Source: a bacterium (lineage in GTDB: Bacteria > Bdellovibrionota_C > UBA2361 > SZUA-149). From it: a DNA stretch of 34,177 nt. Position numbers and translations under genes: made by a program. The notes beneath the pieces are model-generated. The model did no database searches. It worked only from the letters and a program-made list of their open reading frames with translations, and was not told the origin of the DNA. Position 1 is the stretch's first letter; the number at the start of each line of letters is the position of its first letter. The stretch covers positions 1 to 34,177 of the forward strand of contig JAUIMJ010000009.1 in the NCBI GenBank assembly GCA_030433295.1. The letters are read 5' to 3'. Below are positions 7,979 through 16,671 of the stretch, one piece after another.

Positions 7979-9868
7979 CTACAACGAAAGGAAAAATGCG
8001 GCACTCAGGCTCGAGGCCGCCAGCACCGCCGGCACTACCAAAACTCCGGCATCGCGCACCCCCTGGACTACGTAGTACGAGACAGCAAGCGCAAACAGCG
8101 GAATGTAGCGAAAATCCTGCATGGGAAGCGCATGGGTATAGAGGCGCAGCGCGAGCAGCACTGCCGGGGGAATAAAAAGAATACCAAGCAACGGAAGCTC
8201 CCGATACCACAGGCCCCGGCGGAAACTTCCATAGAGACCCAGCAGGAGAAACAGGGTGAGAATCACTCCCGCTACCAGCATGGCGCGCGCGATCCATTCA
8301 AGCTCTGCCGGAAACACAAATTCGCCAAAGAAGAGAGAGCGATAGAAGTATTCCCAGAATATCTCCAGACGCGACTCTGCATTCCAGGGAATGTTGTAGA
8401 GACGCTCAAACACCCGCGAAAGATTAAATGTCGTAAAGTCAGAAAGTGAATTAGGAACAAAGACGCCCTGCAGGCGCTGACTCGCCTTGCCGGGAATCAC
8501 CTCTCGCATGGAAAACAAACTGAGATAACTCAGGCCAACACAGAAGGCTGTCGCAAGCAGAGAAGCTCCTTTCTCTCGTAGCTTCATATCCCGGTGCAGC
8601 AGTATCAGGAGCAGCAGTATCGGAAGCAAAACCAGACTCAGTTTCTTCACACTGAGCCCGAGACAAATGAAGGCGAGCGAGAAACCCAGATACCTGCCCT
8701 GCCCACGCTGCCACCAGCGCCATATACACAACCAGCTCGCAAAAAGCAGGGGATAGGCCAGTACGTCATTGTTGATTCTGCCGCTGGCCAGAATGATGCC
8801 GGGGAATACCGACAGAAGAAGCATTAGGAGAAAGAAGCGCCCCTTTGACTCCTCAGCGAGCAGGGTTCGCGCGCAGCTCAACATCAGGGCAAGGGTGAGC
8901 AGCGACAGGAAGAATGAGGCTGCATGCAGGCAGGCGAATAGCATGCCTGCATCCTGCGGGTAGACACCCGTGCTTCGCATCCAGACACCCTGAAGCCAGT
9001 AATACAAAGGTGAGTGGCGACACATGAAACATTCATTAAAGGCCGGCATGCCGGACTTCGTGACAAAGAGTTCGAGGTACTTCAAATGCTCTATGTAGTC
9101 GTGCTCTCGCTCATGTCTCGCGGTTGCCAGGAAATACGAAGCGCGCAGCAGGGCACCTAAGCAAAACAAGGCGACAAGTGATACCCGCACAAAAGGACTG
9201 CCCGCCGAGTATCTCCAGAGGACAAAACAAAAGAAACACAGACATGCTGCCGCAAAAAGCAGGGGAACCCCCGCAAAACTCAAGGCCGAGGTCTTTGGCA
9301 CAATATCAAAGAGAAAACCGCCGATCTTGTTGCTCAGGGCCAAGCTTACATGGGTTCTTGGCTTCTGTAGATAGGGGGCAAGGTCGAGTTCTACTGCATT
9401 CGGATAGGGGCAGATTGGAAAGGTATCGGTAAATACAGGCCGACCGTCAATGCTCATTCGTTCTATGCAGTCATCGACGAAGAGGCTGTAATCCCCATGC
9501 GCCTGCTCGCCGCGCTGAATGATATCAACATCGACAATCAGACTTCGGGGCAGGGTCTGGTCCCGTGATCCCGCAGAGTATGGCTTTGGCTTTATACTAA
9601 GGGGCAAGACCGTATCTTCTGTTTCCGCTGCATTCGCACCTTTGCAGGGCACAAAGGTTCCATCGACGGACATACAATCGATGACGATACCCCTGACGAA
9701 TTCCACGTGAGGAGCGTTGGCCGAAAAGCGGTGAAAGAGCCAGAACAGAGCAAGAACAAACAGCGCAAGGGCAGCCAGCGCAGGAAGGTATTCAGGCCAG
9801 AAGGAGGTACCACGGACTTCTGCGGCCGGGCTCTCCTCAGGATCCTGATTCGAATGTGTGTCAACCAC
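7979..9868 (-). CDS. Polytopic membrane protein, probable GT-C family glycosyltransferase
   Basis: The 629-residue protein has one N-terminal helix (about 26-47), then a soluble stretch (about 50-195) rich in beta-type sequence with several Cys. About ten further hydrophobic helices follow, to the C-terminus. After the third helix lies an acidic loop, REREHDYIEHLKY, then CRHSPLYYWLQGVW. This is the pattern of lipid-phosphosugar-dependent GT-C enzymes (PMT/ArnT-like), where a loop Asp/Glu is catalytic. A loop with NNDVLAYPLL also fits. Such enzymes transfer sugars or arabinose-like groups from polyprenyl carriers on the periplasmic side. The start is GTG with no strong ribosome site. It stands alone, divergent from gspK. 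The substrate is unknown. Confidence 0.7.
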   Translation of the reverse strand: MVDTHSNQDPEESPAAEVRGTSFWPEYLPALAALALFVLALFWLFHRFSANAPHVEFVRGIVIDCMSVDGTFVPCKGANAAETEDTVLPLSIKPKPYSAGSRDQTLPRSLIVDVDIIQRGEQAHGDYSLFVDDCIERMSIDGRPVFTDTFPICPYPNAVELDLAPYLQKPRTHVSLALSNKIGGFLFDIVPKTSALSFAGVPLLFAAACLCFFCFVLWRYSAGSPFVRVSLVALFCLGALLRASYFLATARHEREHDYIEHLKYLELFVTKSGMPAFNECFMCRHSPLYYWLQGVWMRSTGVYPQDAGMLFACLHAASFFLSLLTLALMLSCARTLLAEESKGRFFLLMLLLSVFPGIILASGRINNDVLAYPLLFASWLCIWRWWQRGQGRYLGFSLAFICLGLSVKKLSLVLLPILLLLILLHRDMKLREKGASLLATAFCVGLSYLSLFSMREVIPGKASQRLQGVFVPNSLSDFTTFNLSRVFERLYNIPWNAESRLEIFWEYFYRSLFFGEFVFPAELEWIARAMLVAGVILTLFLLLGLYGSFRRGLWYRELPLLGILFIPPAVLLALRLYTHALPMQDFRYIPLFALAVSYYVVQGVRDAGVLVVPAVLAASSLSAAFFLSL

Positions 9869-10098
9869 GGCTATCGCTCAAGCCTTCAAAAGGGGCTTCC
9901 GAGAATGAAACGGCTTTTACGTTCTACTCAGCCCGGATACAATTTCAAATACAAGGATACCATCAGAATACAAAAGGCCCGGAACGAAACTACCTGTTTA
10001 CCGTCTAAAACAGTCGAGGGATAGAAGACACCATGTGCATACATGCTACTGCCCTTACCCTGGTTCCGGAGACACCCTCAGTATGATAGTCTGAAACA

Positions 10099-11208
10099 AT
10101 GAGTGATTACCACGCCAATTCCGCCCCTTCCCCCGAGTGTGCGCCGCCCTCGCTGCGTGAGGAGGAGTCCGGTTTTGCGCTCTTGCTTACAATTTTTATC
10201 GTTGCGCTGGCGACCATACTCGTTCTGGATTTTAGTGAAGAAACCTTTGCCTTTCAGCGTGCGGGACGGGGATTTACTGAGAGCATACAGGCTGATTACG
10301 TCGTTAAATCAGCCTTCAATCTCTCAAAAGTCCTGCTCGAAGTGCCCAAACTCGATGGGATTCAGGAGGACTGGCTGGGTGAGCCCTGGGCGCTGATTCA
10401 GGCGGCTCCCTCTCTGCCGATATCCGGCTTTATCGGTGAACCCCGCCTCTCCATCGTCGATGAATCGGGGAAGATAAACATCAATGCCATCTCAACCAGT
10501 AATACACCCGCCGGATTTGCCGGGCAGGTGACGGGTAATCAGGCGAGCAACAATCCGAACTCGGCTCAGACAGAAACAGAAAATTACTGGAAAAATGTCA
10601 TCCGCGAGCTGCTCCTCGGTCAGGGCTTCCAAAGGGAGAGCTACGACTCAAATAAGTATAGAACCCTCGGTGATATCGGCTATGACGCCGAGGATCAGGT
10701 GGCCGTGCTGCACGACTGGGCCGACGGCGACTCAGTTTCCCACAGCAGCGCGAGTTATCCCGGAGAAGGTATAGAGTCATCCTCTGAGAAATTCTGGTTC
10801 TACAACAGGCCCTTTCGCGTGCTTTCGGAGCTGCTCGCCGTGCCGGGCATGACGCTGGAGCGCATGAGAAGGATTGCTCCTTTCGTGCGGGTCTCCACCT
10901 CAAATGACACCCGGGTGAATGTGAACACCGCCCCCTACCCGGTGCTCCTCGCTCTTGGATTTCCGGAAACGCAGGCTCAGGAAGTCCTGCAGAAGCGCCT
11001 GGATCTACCAATTACCATAGCAATCCTGCGGTTATTGACCGAGGGAGATACCCAGCTCCAGCGAGCAACCAGTGTGCAGAGCCGGGAGTTCAGTGCCTAT
11101 GTCGAAGTGAAAATGCCGAATATCACCCGCTGGGCCCATGCGACGCTTCAGGTCAGAGGGGGCAGCTCCAGCAGGAAGGCGAGCATCGTGGCGATTGAAA
11201 CCCTGTAA
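10099..11208 (+). CDS. gspK: Type II secretion minor pseudopilin GspK
   Basis: The 369-residue protein has a prepilin-like N-terminus: a hydrophilic leader ends EEESG, then FALLLTIFIVALATILVLDF (F26 onward). It would be cleaved after G25, and it lacks Glu at +5 as GspK does. The large globular domain contains RLSIVDESGKININA (near 116-131), the family's conserved strand, and later PFRVLSELLAVPGMTLERMRRIAPFV and VNVNTAPYPVLLALG, the helix-hairpin-helix-like GspK signature. It caps the pseudopilus tip with GspI and GspJ. No other gsp gene lies in the window, which is unusual, since gspK normally sits inside a gsp operon. No good ribosome site precedes the ATG. Confidence 0.88.
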   Translation: MSDYHANSAPSPECAPPSLREEESGFALLLTIFIVALATILVLDFSEETFAFQRAGRGFTESIQADYVVKSAFNLSKVLLEVPKLDGIQEDWLGEPWALIQAAPSLPISGFIGEPRLSIVDESGKININAISTSNTPAGFAGQVTGNQASNNPNSAQTETENYWKNVIRELLLGQGFQRESYDSNKYRTLGDIGYDAEDQVAVLHDWADGDSVSHSSASYPGEGIESSSEKFWFYNRPFRVLSELLAVPGMTLERMRRIAPFVRVSTSNDTRVNVNTAPYPVLLALGFPETQAQEVLQKRLDLPITIAILRLLTEGDTQLQRATSVQSREFSAYVEVKMPNITRWAHATLQVRGGSSSRKASIVAIETL

Positions 11209-11565
11209 TCCGGGGTTTTGCCCGAAGCACAAATACTGCCTCTTGATTTATTGCATGGCTGCAGGTAGTATCGCTGGCTTAAATCTCAAGTATTCTTGTG
11301 TGCTTTTATCCCGGAAGACACTTTTATCCTCGAAAAAAAATTGGGGTAAAGGTCAGTGGCCGCGATAGCAGTGCCGCAACCAGCTTCCAGAGAGACGTAC
11401 TCGATGAAGTAGCTGTCAGACTGGGGAAAAATCACCCGGGTGATTTGTGACGCAGGAAGGTACGAGATGCGCTGGCCTGAAACACTGCCGGGCAACAATG
11501 CTCTGGCGGAAGCCGGACAATTTTAACTAATGGTCTCCGTTTACCTGTAGGGAGGTAATTACATC
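11209..11565. other. Intergenic region before rpmB
   Basis: No gene is seen. It holds an A-tract (11333-11340) and an 18-bp perfect palindrome (listed separately). It probably carries the rpmB promoter, which I could not place. Confidence 0.4.
11429..11446. promoter_or_regulatory. 18-bp perfect palindrome upstream of rpmB
   Basis: AAATCACCCGGGTGATTT reads identically on both strands. It lies 120 bases before the rpmB start. It could be a dimeric regulator site, but no factor can be named. Confidence 0.35.
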
Positions 11566-11808
11566 GTGTCTAGAAGATGCCAAATCACGAAGAAGGGTAA
11601 CCACAAGGGCAACACTGTCAGCCACGCTAACAACAAGCGTCGAAAGACCTGGAATGCAAACCTGCAGACCAAGCGCGTGTATGACTCTGAGTCCGGTACC
11701 TGGGTTAAGCTTCGCGTCGCAACACGCACGCTGCGCACCATCAGCAAAAAAGGTCTCGCTGCTACACTTAAGCAACACGGCCTGACGCTCGACGACGTTC
11801 GCAAGTAA
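11566..11808 (+). CDS. rpmB: 50S ribosomal protein L28
   Basis: The 80-residue protein matches bacterial L28 across its length: CQITKKGNHKGNTVSHANNKRRKTW at the N-terminus, then LRVATRTLRTISKKGLAATL. L28 binds 23S rRNA in the large subunit. The N-terminal zinc-type cysteine pairs of some L28 proteins are absent; only C5 remains. The start is GTG with a strong GGGAGGTAA site 8 bases upstream. rpmG (L33), its common partner, is not adjacent. Confidence 0.93.
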   Translation: MSRRCQITKKGNHKGNTVSHANNKRRKTWNANLQTKRVYDSESGTWVKLRVATRTLRTISKKGLAATLKQHGLTLDDVRK

Positions 11809-11965
11809 ACGCTGCGCAAATCCTCAGTCCCTGCACCTTTTCGGGATACTCATATATTTGAATGCAAGAGCACGTGCATGCGCGCGTGCCTTCTGCTGTA
11901 CGCAGGTAGCCGCCAGCTTATTTAACGGCTGTCCTAGACACCTTCTACGTGAAGAAGCGACTGCT

Positions 11966-12307
11966 TTAGTGGATGTTCCTGCCGATTTCGGCGTTGATTC
12001 GCTCTACTTCGAGTTTTACGGCATCAACCCCCTGAAAGATGGGCTGGCCCGTGTTTTTGCTGTCTTTCTCAACAGCGTTTCGAAGCTTGCCGGAGTTGAT
12101 TACTCCTCGCCGCTGATTGTCCGGGACGAAAACATGTCCGCAGATCTCGCACTCAATGACTACGATGATTCCGGCATACGTCACTCGCGTATGCTCTGTC
12201 TTGAATGCCTGGTCACCATCATCGCCACCGTCGTGGCCGCAATTGCAACACTGAATATTGTCTACAAACGTTTCAGCTAATCCCCGGAGCCTGAACTTAA
12301 GTGGCAT
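11966..12307 (-). CDS. Small zinc-ribbon-like protein
   Basis: The 113-residue protein has two CxxC knuckles, C20-x2-C23 and C53-x2-C56, the second in IECEICGHVFVP, a zinc-ribbon pattern. The rest (NSGKLRNAVEKDSKNTGQPIF, then VKLEVERINAE) looks like a conserved compact protein rather than a chance frame. A 140-aa frame on the opposite strand over the same bases lacks any recognisable feature. The start ATG has GAGGG about 8 bases upstream. It lies 145 bases downstream of the STAS gene on the same strand and may share its transcript. I know of no function; it looks like a Leptospira-type hypothetical. Confidence 0.75.
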   Translation of the reverse strand: MPLKFRLRGLAETFVDNIQCCNCGHDGGDDGDQAFKTEHTRVTYAGIIVVIECEICGHVFVPDNQRRGVINSGKLRNAVEKDSKNTGQPIFQGVDAVKLEVERINAEIGRNIH

Positions 12308-12452
12308 CTACCGACCCTCTAAAAACCAACGGAATAAAAACCAAGCGATACTTCCTGCTCTTCTCATGTGACGGCAAAACACCGACACAAGGTTCGGAAT
12401 CCTCCACGCTCCCACGCTGAAGGCCTCCGACTCATGGTGACAGGTGGCAGAA

Positions 12453-12767
12453 TTATGAATCTACGGGGAACAGGCTGTCGAGCATGAGTAGCTCAAATGT
12501 CTCTTTCACAAAGCCGGACAAGGGCTTCACCATGAGGACACCGTCCTCGGCTTTGAGCCGCTTGTAGCACATCAGAATTTTACCGATGCCATAGGAGTTG
12601 ATGATCTCAACCGCACCGAGGTCCAGCACGATAGTGCGCTCACCGCCGTTGTACAGTTTGTTAAATGCATTTCTCAGAGCCTCGCCCGCTTGCTCATTAT
12701 CGAGGTCTCCCTCGATCATGATCAGTCCCTTCCCATCGCTACTTTCGGTCTGATACTCGAAATCCAT
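12453..12767 (-). CDS. STAS-domain anti-sigma factor antagonist
   Basis: The 104-residue protein is a single STAS domain of SpoIIAA/RsbV size. The phosphorylation motif is INSYGIGKIL, with Ser58 at the position of SpoIIAA Ser58; IVLDLGAVEIINS before it forms the central strand and loop. Such proteins bind an anti-sigma kinase when unphosphorylated and release the sigma factor; others feed phosphatase-type switches. No kinase or SpoIIE-type phosphatase gene is in the window. ATGGAGAAT gives a ribosome site 8 bases before the ATG. It is divergent from the HDOD gene 590 bases away. Confidence 0.88.
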   Translation of the reverse strand: MDFEYQTESSDGKGLIMIEGDLDNEQAGEALRNAFNKLYNGGERTIVLDLGAVEIINSYGIGKILMCYKRLKAEDGVLMVKPLSGFVKETFELLMLDSLFPVDS

Positions 12768-13358
12768 TGTAATTCTCCATATATAGGTAGGCGAAATGGC
12801 CTCTTTGCAAATGAAATCTCGTCGTGAATTGCCTTGATTCAGGCAGAACAGCTCGGCTACACGACCTATTTCAATTATCGGCCTTCGATACTGCGGACTT
12901 AAACCCTTTGTTCGGGAGTCTAATGCATTTTTCGTGAATGCGTGGCTAAAAATGCGAGGGATCAGGGGCCTGCGCGCCTCTGGGATGAAATAACGCAGAA
13001 AAGGGCTGTCGGAGCGGAAAAATGCCGCTTGGGAAAAGAAGATTCTGGTGATGGGGACAAGTGTTTGATATCACTATACATAGTGCGAAAAAACAACCGT
13101 CCTCTCCTCCGAGACTACAGGACAGAAGCCAGCGTTCAAGAGCATTGTGTCAGACGGTGAATAAATTCTGCTCGTACTGTTAGTTTCGTTGCGAACTGCG
13201 ACGATAAACTATCATCATACTACTGTTCGGATGTTACTATATGTTTCGCGTGCGTTACATTTCGACGGCCCGAACACTAGCAAAGGTCGAATATAAAGGT
13301 AGGTTCAGCAGTGCAGACCACGACATCAAATCTGCACACAACTCAGAAAGGAAACGGA
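12768..13358. other. Intergenic region between divergent STAS and HDOD genes
   Basis: No supported gene; a 72-aa frame at 12942-13160 has no ribosome site or recognisable feature. A small inverted repeat, CACTAT-AC-ATAGTG, lies at 13072-13085. Promoters for both genes should be here, but none is convincing. Confidence 0.4.
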
Positions 13359-14246
13359 ATGGATCAGGCAGGTATCCCTGAGGAGTATAAGAATCACGTA
13401 GCGCCGGGCAAAGACTGGAAAGAGATCGTTGCCTGGGTTGGCGACCTTCCGCCGCTGCCGCATGTTGCATCTCAGGCGCTGGGTCTGATTGAAGATCCGG
13501 ACACCACTGCAGGAAAGCTTGCTGAACTTCTTGGTGGCGACACTGCTCTTGCTGCCCGTGTTCTTAAAATTGCCAACTCGGCGATGTTCTCAAGACAACG
13601 CGAGATCACCACGATCAGTCAGGCGATAATGATTATCGGCTTTAAGACGCTCAAGGGAATCATCGTTGCGGCGACCCTGCGTCAGCTCAATCGAAACTTC
13701 GGCGACGTAGAAAAGATGATCTGGGAAAACTCTGCATGCACCGCTATTGGCTGCAGAATCCTGGCATCAAAGCTTCGCAAGCCCTACGTTGAGCAGGTTT
13801 TTCTTTTAGGACTGCTCCACGACCTGGGCAAACTCGTGCTCATGCGACAGGTTCCCGAGGAGTATAAAAAGGTCGTTGCCGCTGCCGCCGAGGGGAATGA
13901 ATTCTCACCGACAGAGCAGGAGCAATTCGGCTACGGGCACGCACTCATTGGTGCACTCGTTGCCAAGAAGTGGAACTTCAGCATGGAGACCTGTCAGGTG
14001 ATTCTGCATCACCACGATGAGCTCACCTTTCCCTTTGAAGATGAAATCGATGAACAGACCGCCCTGGTTTCCCTGGCTGACTGCATCGCGCATGTGCTCG
14101 GCTTCGGACATCCCGAAGGGTATCCGGATCTCGGACCTGAAGCGCTTCGCATCGCGGAAATGTTTGGTCTGAAAGAAGAAGACCTGGAACCAATCGCAGA
14201 AGAAATTCGCGAGGCATTCGGTGAAATGGGCGGGGCATTTATGTAA
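13359..14246 (+). CDS. HDOD-domain signalling protein
   Basis: I start at the ATG at 13359 because AAAGGAAACGG precedes it; an upstream in-frame ATG at 13311 lacks a ribosome site. The 295-residue protein has an HDOD domain (about 20-215): LPPLPHVASQAL, LLGGDTALAARVLKIANSAMF and ISQAIMIIGFKTLKG, the typical order. An HD pair is kept in LLGLLHDLGKLVL, and later histidines (VILHHHDE) look metal-capable, though many HDOD proteins are non-catalytic. The family works in signal transduction, often in motility, chemotaxis or cell-cycle control. The position beside fliW and a STAS gene fits, but the target is unknown. Confidence 0.88.
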   Translation: MDQAGIPEEYKNHVAPGKDWKEIVAWVGDLPPLPHVASQALGLIEDPDTTAGKLAELLGGDTALAARVLKIANSAMFSRQREITTISQAIMIIGFKTLKGIIVAATLRQLNRNFGDVEKMIWENSACTAIGCRILASKLRKPYVEQVFLLGLLHDLGKLVLMRQVPEEYKKVVAAAAEGNEFSPTEQEQFGYGHALIGALVAKKWNFSMETCQVILHHHDELTFPFEDEIDEQTALVSLADCIAHVLGFGHPEGYPDLGPEALRIAEMFGLKEEDLEPIAEEIREAFGEMGGAFM

Positions 14247-14272
14247 AGCCGGAAGGCATTACTGCGGCCTTA

Positions 14273-14296
14273 CTTCCAGAGGATTATATCTGGAAG
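14273..14296. terminator. Hairpin between convergent HDOD and fliW genes
   Basis: CTTCCAGA (14273-14280), an 8-base loop and TCTGGAAG (14289-14296) form a perfect 8-bp stem in the 110-base gap. No T-tract follows on either strand, so termination is only suggested by position. Confidence 0.35.
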
Positions 14297-14356
14297 TGGT
14301 ATCTGGAATTCGTAATCTGAGGATGTACTGAGCAGGCGGGCTGCCCTGGGACGGCG

Positions 14357-14845
14357 CTACTTTTCGCCTCCTTCGTCTTTCTTCTCCTCCACATTCTTTG
14401 TCGCCTCACTGGCTTCCTCGGCGGACCAGAGGGGCATGCGAATGGGGTATTTGGGATCGTCGAGCACCATCTGCCGCCCGATCATATTGCTTGAATTCAC
14501 CACTATCGGCGCTTTCAGATTTACCGTCGTCATCGAGGCATCCGGACGAACGGACACGAGGTTAACGATAGCGACATCGTCTGCTTCTTTAAGGTCCAGG
14601 TCACGATCGCCCACCGGCAATGCAAACTGATATCCCTCGCCAAACTCAGCCGCGTTCACCACGACAAAGGCCAGATCCTCATTCTCCGTGCTCTGCAACC
14701 AGGAAAACGGGGGGTTGTACTCGAGAAGCACATACTTGGTACTTGTCGGAAATCCGATAATACCATTGATGATAGTGATCTCCGAGTCTTTTGCGACCTC
14801 GATCTCACCAAAGCGCGTCGTACTGACCTTAATTGTATCCGTCAT
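14357..14845 (-). CDS. fliW: Flagellar assembly factor FliW
   Basis: The 162-residue protein fits FliW: TRFGEIEV near the N-terminus, ITIINGIIGFPTSTKYVLLEY, SWLQSTENEDLAFVVVNA, then VNLKAPIVVNSSNMIGRQMVL. FliW binds CsrA and, competitively, flagellin: when flagellin is secreted, free FliW sequesters CsrA and flagellin mRNA is translated. A Lys/Glu-rich tail (about 143-162) is extra. AAGGAAGAG lies 6 bases before the ATG. It follows csrA by 134 bases, the order csrA-fliW being a variant of the fliW-csrA pair common in spirochaetes and Firmicutes. Confidence 0.93.
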   Translation of the reverse strand: MTDTIKVSTTRFGEIEVAKDSEITIINGIIGFPTSTKYVLLEYNPPFSWLQSTENEDLAFVVVNAAEFGEGYQFALPVGDRDLDLKEADDVAIVNLVSVRPDASMTTVNLKAPIVVNSSNMIGRQMVLDDPKYPIRMPLWSAEEASEATKNVEEKKDEGGEK

Positions 14846-14979
14846 CTAACTCTTCCTTAAGCACCGCCCTTGAAACGGCTTACAACACGGGCAAAAATGT
14901 ACCCACAACGCAGCCCGAGATCATCCTCCCTGGGGTATCCCGGGTGCATCCATCTCTCAACACTCAAGCAGACTTCTGC

Positions 14980-15258
14980 CTACTCATCCTCCTTTTCGGA
15001 CTTACCGGTAAAGGGAGCAATGGTAGGTTTTTTATCAGCCCAGGCTTTTGCGACATCTCCAAGGTCTGATGGAGTATCAGCCGCAGCAACCTTGTTCTCT
15101 TCTAAAATCTGCAGATAAATTTCTTCGCGATAAATTTTCACCGATGAAGGGGCATCTATTCCGATACGAACCTGATTACCTCGAATACCGTGGAGGGTGA
15201 TTTTCACATCATCTCCAATGTACACACTCTGGCCCGGCTTACGTGTAAGTACTAGCAT
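14980..15258 (-). CDS. csrA: Carbon storage regulator CsrA (RNA-binding)
   Basis: The 92-residue protein begins [18 protein letters not shown] and continues [19 protein letters not shown], the full CsrA core with the RNA-contact strand at the N-terminus. CsrA dimers bind GGA-containing hairpins and usually block translation; with FliW here, flagellin is the likely target. Residues about 56-92 are a charged extension beyond the usual 60-75 residues, a form associated with FliW-regulated CsrA. The ribosome site AAGGAGAAGG contains GGA, so CsrA could cover it. A hairpin leader precedes the gene. Confidence 0.95.
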   Translation of the reverse strand: MLVLTRKPGQSVYIGDDVKITLHGIRGNQVRIGIDAPSSVKIYREEIYLQILEENKVAAADTPSDLGDVAKAWADKKPTIAPFTGKSEKEDE

Positions 15259-15290
15259 TTCTTACCTTCTCCTTTTCCCTGGAGTGACAC

Positions 15291-15335
15291 TCGCGCAGAA
15301 GCGCGAAGAAACAACACCCGGCTATCCTGCCGGGT
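15291..15335 (-). promoter_or_regulatory. csrA leader hairpins with an AGGA loop
   Basis: On the minus strand, ACCCGGC-AGGATA-GCCGGGT (15335-15316) is a 7-bp perfect stem with AGGA in the loop, the classic CsrA-binding arrangement. It is followed by TCGCGC-TTCT-GCGCGA (15306-15291). The second GGA is in the csrA ribosome site. Two sites bridged by a CsrA dimer would give autoregulation. A weak terminator is the alternative reading. Confidence 0.5.
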
Positions 15336-15395
15336 CAACGCGCGGACGATGACACATATAATTCATGCGGCACAAAAACCCTGTCCGTCAGCAAA

Positions 15396-15422
15396 AACAT
15401 AGCAGATATACCTACATGTCAA
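15396..15422 (-). promoter_or_regulatory. Candidate csrA promoter
   Basis: A perfect TTGACA (15422-15417) is followed by TGCTATGTT, an extended -10 with TATGTT at 15401-15396. The spacer is 15 bases, shorter than usual. It would give csrA-fliW a transcript independent of flgL. Confidence 0.35.
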
Positions 15423-15550
15423 TAGAGAGAATTTATTAGGCAAAGGAGATAAGGGGAAACACAGCCGGCAGAGAGGGCCCAATCAGGCCTCAACAGGGCT
15501 GTGCCGCACTAATTTCCTAGCAAAAGATGTAGGAACTTACGCGAAATGCT

Positions 15551-16657
15551 CTAGATGAAATCGAGGAGAGAGAGATTGCTGATCCTCGCCCCGGTGGCAA
15601 GAAGCGCTTCCAGGTTCGTCTGCAGATTTGCGAAGGCACTCGCCGCTTCGACGACATCGGCGTCCTGAATCTCACTTCGCGCCTGCTCGGTGTTGATACC
15701 GATGTTCTCGAGGATTGACTCCGTCTGCTCGACACGGGCCAGTCGGGCACCGATACTACTCAGCTCAGTTTCAATGTCATTGGTTCGCGCGAGATCGAGC
15801 GCGGTCATGGCCTCATGAATCTGCCCCAGCTGTATCGCGAGTTCGCTGTTGTAGTTCGCGGCCGAGGGATCGCTGAGAGCGAGCTGGCGGTTGGTATTTC
15901 CAACATCTGCTACGGATTCAAGGTCATCGATGACGCCATCGGTATCTCTGTCGACCTTACTGGTCTGATAGCCGTGCAGGGCTCGCCCGAGCTGCGTGGC
16001 GGCAGAGATGGCATCTTCAAAGATGTTTCCCGAGGTGTTGATTCGAACACTCTCGGTATCACTTATCTTGACATCCCGGGTAGTCGTGTGCCCCAGCTCA
16101 GCATCTGCGGTGATAACGTTGTTCGGGGAGAATAACCAGTGTCCCCGCTCGGGGGATGCCGCCGGAGAGCCATCACCCGTACCGCCGGCATTCTCAAAGT
16201 AGTTACCTTCGTAGACAAATGGCGGGTCATCATCGTCAGTCCCACCGTAGATATACACACCCTGTTCTTTGGTATTTGCCAGGGAGGCAAGCTGATCACG
16301 CAGTTGAAAAACCTCATCTGCGATTTGCGCACGCACGTCCGGAGCCATGGTTCCGTTTACGCCCTGTGTGGCGAGTTCACGAAGGCGAATCATCACCTCA
16401 TTTGCCGTCGTCATCGCGGTCTCCTGAACCGCGAGGAAGTTTGTGGCATAGGCAATGCGCTCTTTGTGTCGTTCAATGCGCTGAATGGTATTCTGCAGAC
16501 CAACAACCGTTCCGGCACGAGCGGGATCATCACTGGGATCAGCGATATCCAGTCCCGACGTCAAACGATTACGCGTATCCTCCAGGTTGATCTTGGTCTT
16601 GTTCACCTGGTTGATGAAGGTATTCGTAAACTGGCTGTTAGTAACTCGAAATGCCAT
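15551..16657 (-). CDS. flgL: Flagellar hook-filament junction protein FlgL
   Basis: The 368-residue protein has the flagellin-like N-terminal helix (MAFRVTNSQFTNTFINQVNKT, then RLTSGLDIADPSDDPARAGTV) and the matching C-terminal helix (ELSSIGARLARVEQ, then EAASAFANLQTNLEALLATGARI). It sits between FlgK and the filament. The variable middle domain contains DRDTDGVIDDLE (236-247), which matches a DxDxDGxxDxxE calcium-loop pattern, not usual for FlgL. It lies 14 bases after flgK on the same transcript. GAGTTGAGAA gives a weak ribosome site. Confidence 0.93.
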   Translation of the reverse strand: MAFRVTNSQFTNTFINQVNKTKINLEDTRNRLTSGLDIADPSDDPARAGTVVGLQNTIQRIERHKERIAYATNFLAVQETAMTTANEVMIRLRELATQGVNGTMAPDVRAQIADEVFQLRDQLASLANTKEQGVYIYGGTDDDDPPFVYEGNYFENAGGTGDGSPAASPERGHWLFSPNNVITADAELGHTTTRDVKISDTESVRINTSGNIFEDAISAATQLGRALHGYQTSKVDRDTDGVIDDLESVADVGNTNRQLALSDPSAANYNSELAIQLGQIHEAMTALDLARTNDIETELSSIGARLARVEQTESILENIGINTEQARSEIQDADVVEAASAFANLQTNLEALLATGARISNLSLLDFI

Positions 16658-16671
16658 TTCTCAACTCGCTA

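Noticed and set aside
7856-8449. 197-codon plus-strand frame
   Set aside because: Mostly antisense to the large membrane protein; basic, low-quality sequence typical of a shadow frame.
11858-12280. Plus-strand 140-codon frame
   Set aside because: It overlaps the zinc-ribbon gene on the other strand, which has paired CxxC motifs and a ribosome site; the plus frame has no features.
12385-12400. GGTTCGGAATCC resembling a tRNA T-arm
   Set aside because: No matching acceptor or anticodon stems in the surrounding bases.
12942-13160. 72-codon plus-strand frame in the STAS/HDOD gap
   Set aside because: No ribosome site, no recognisable motif, composition like random intergenic sequence.
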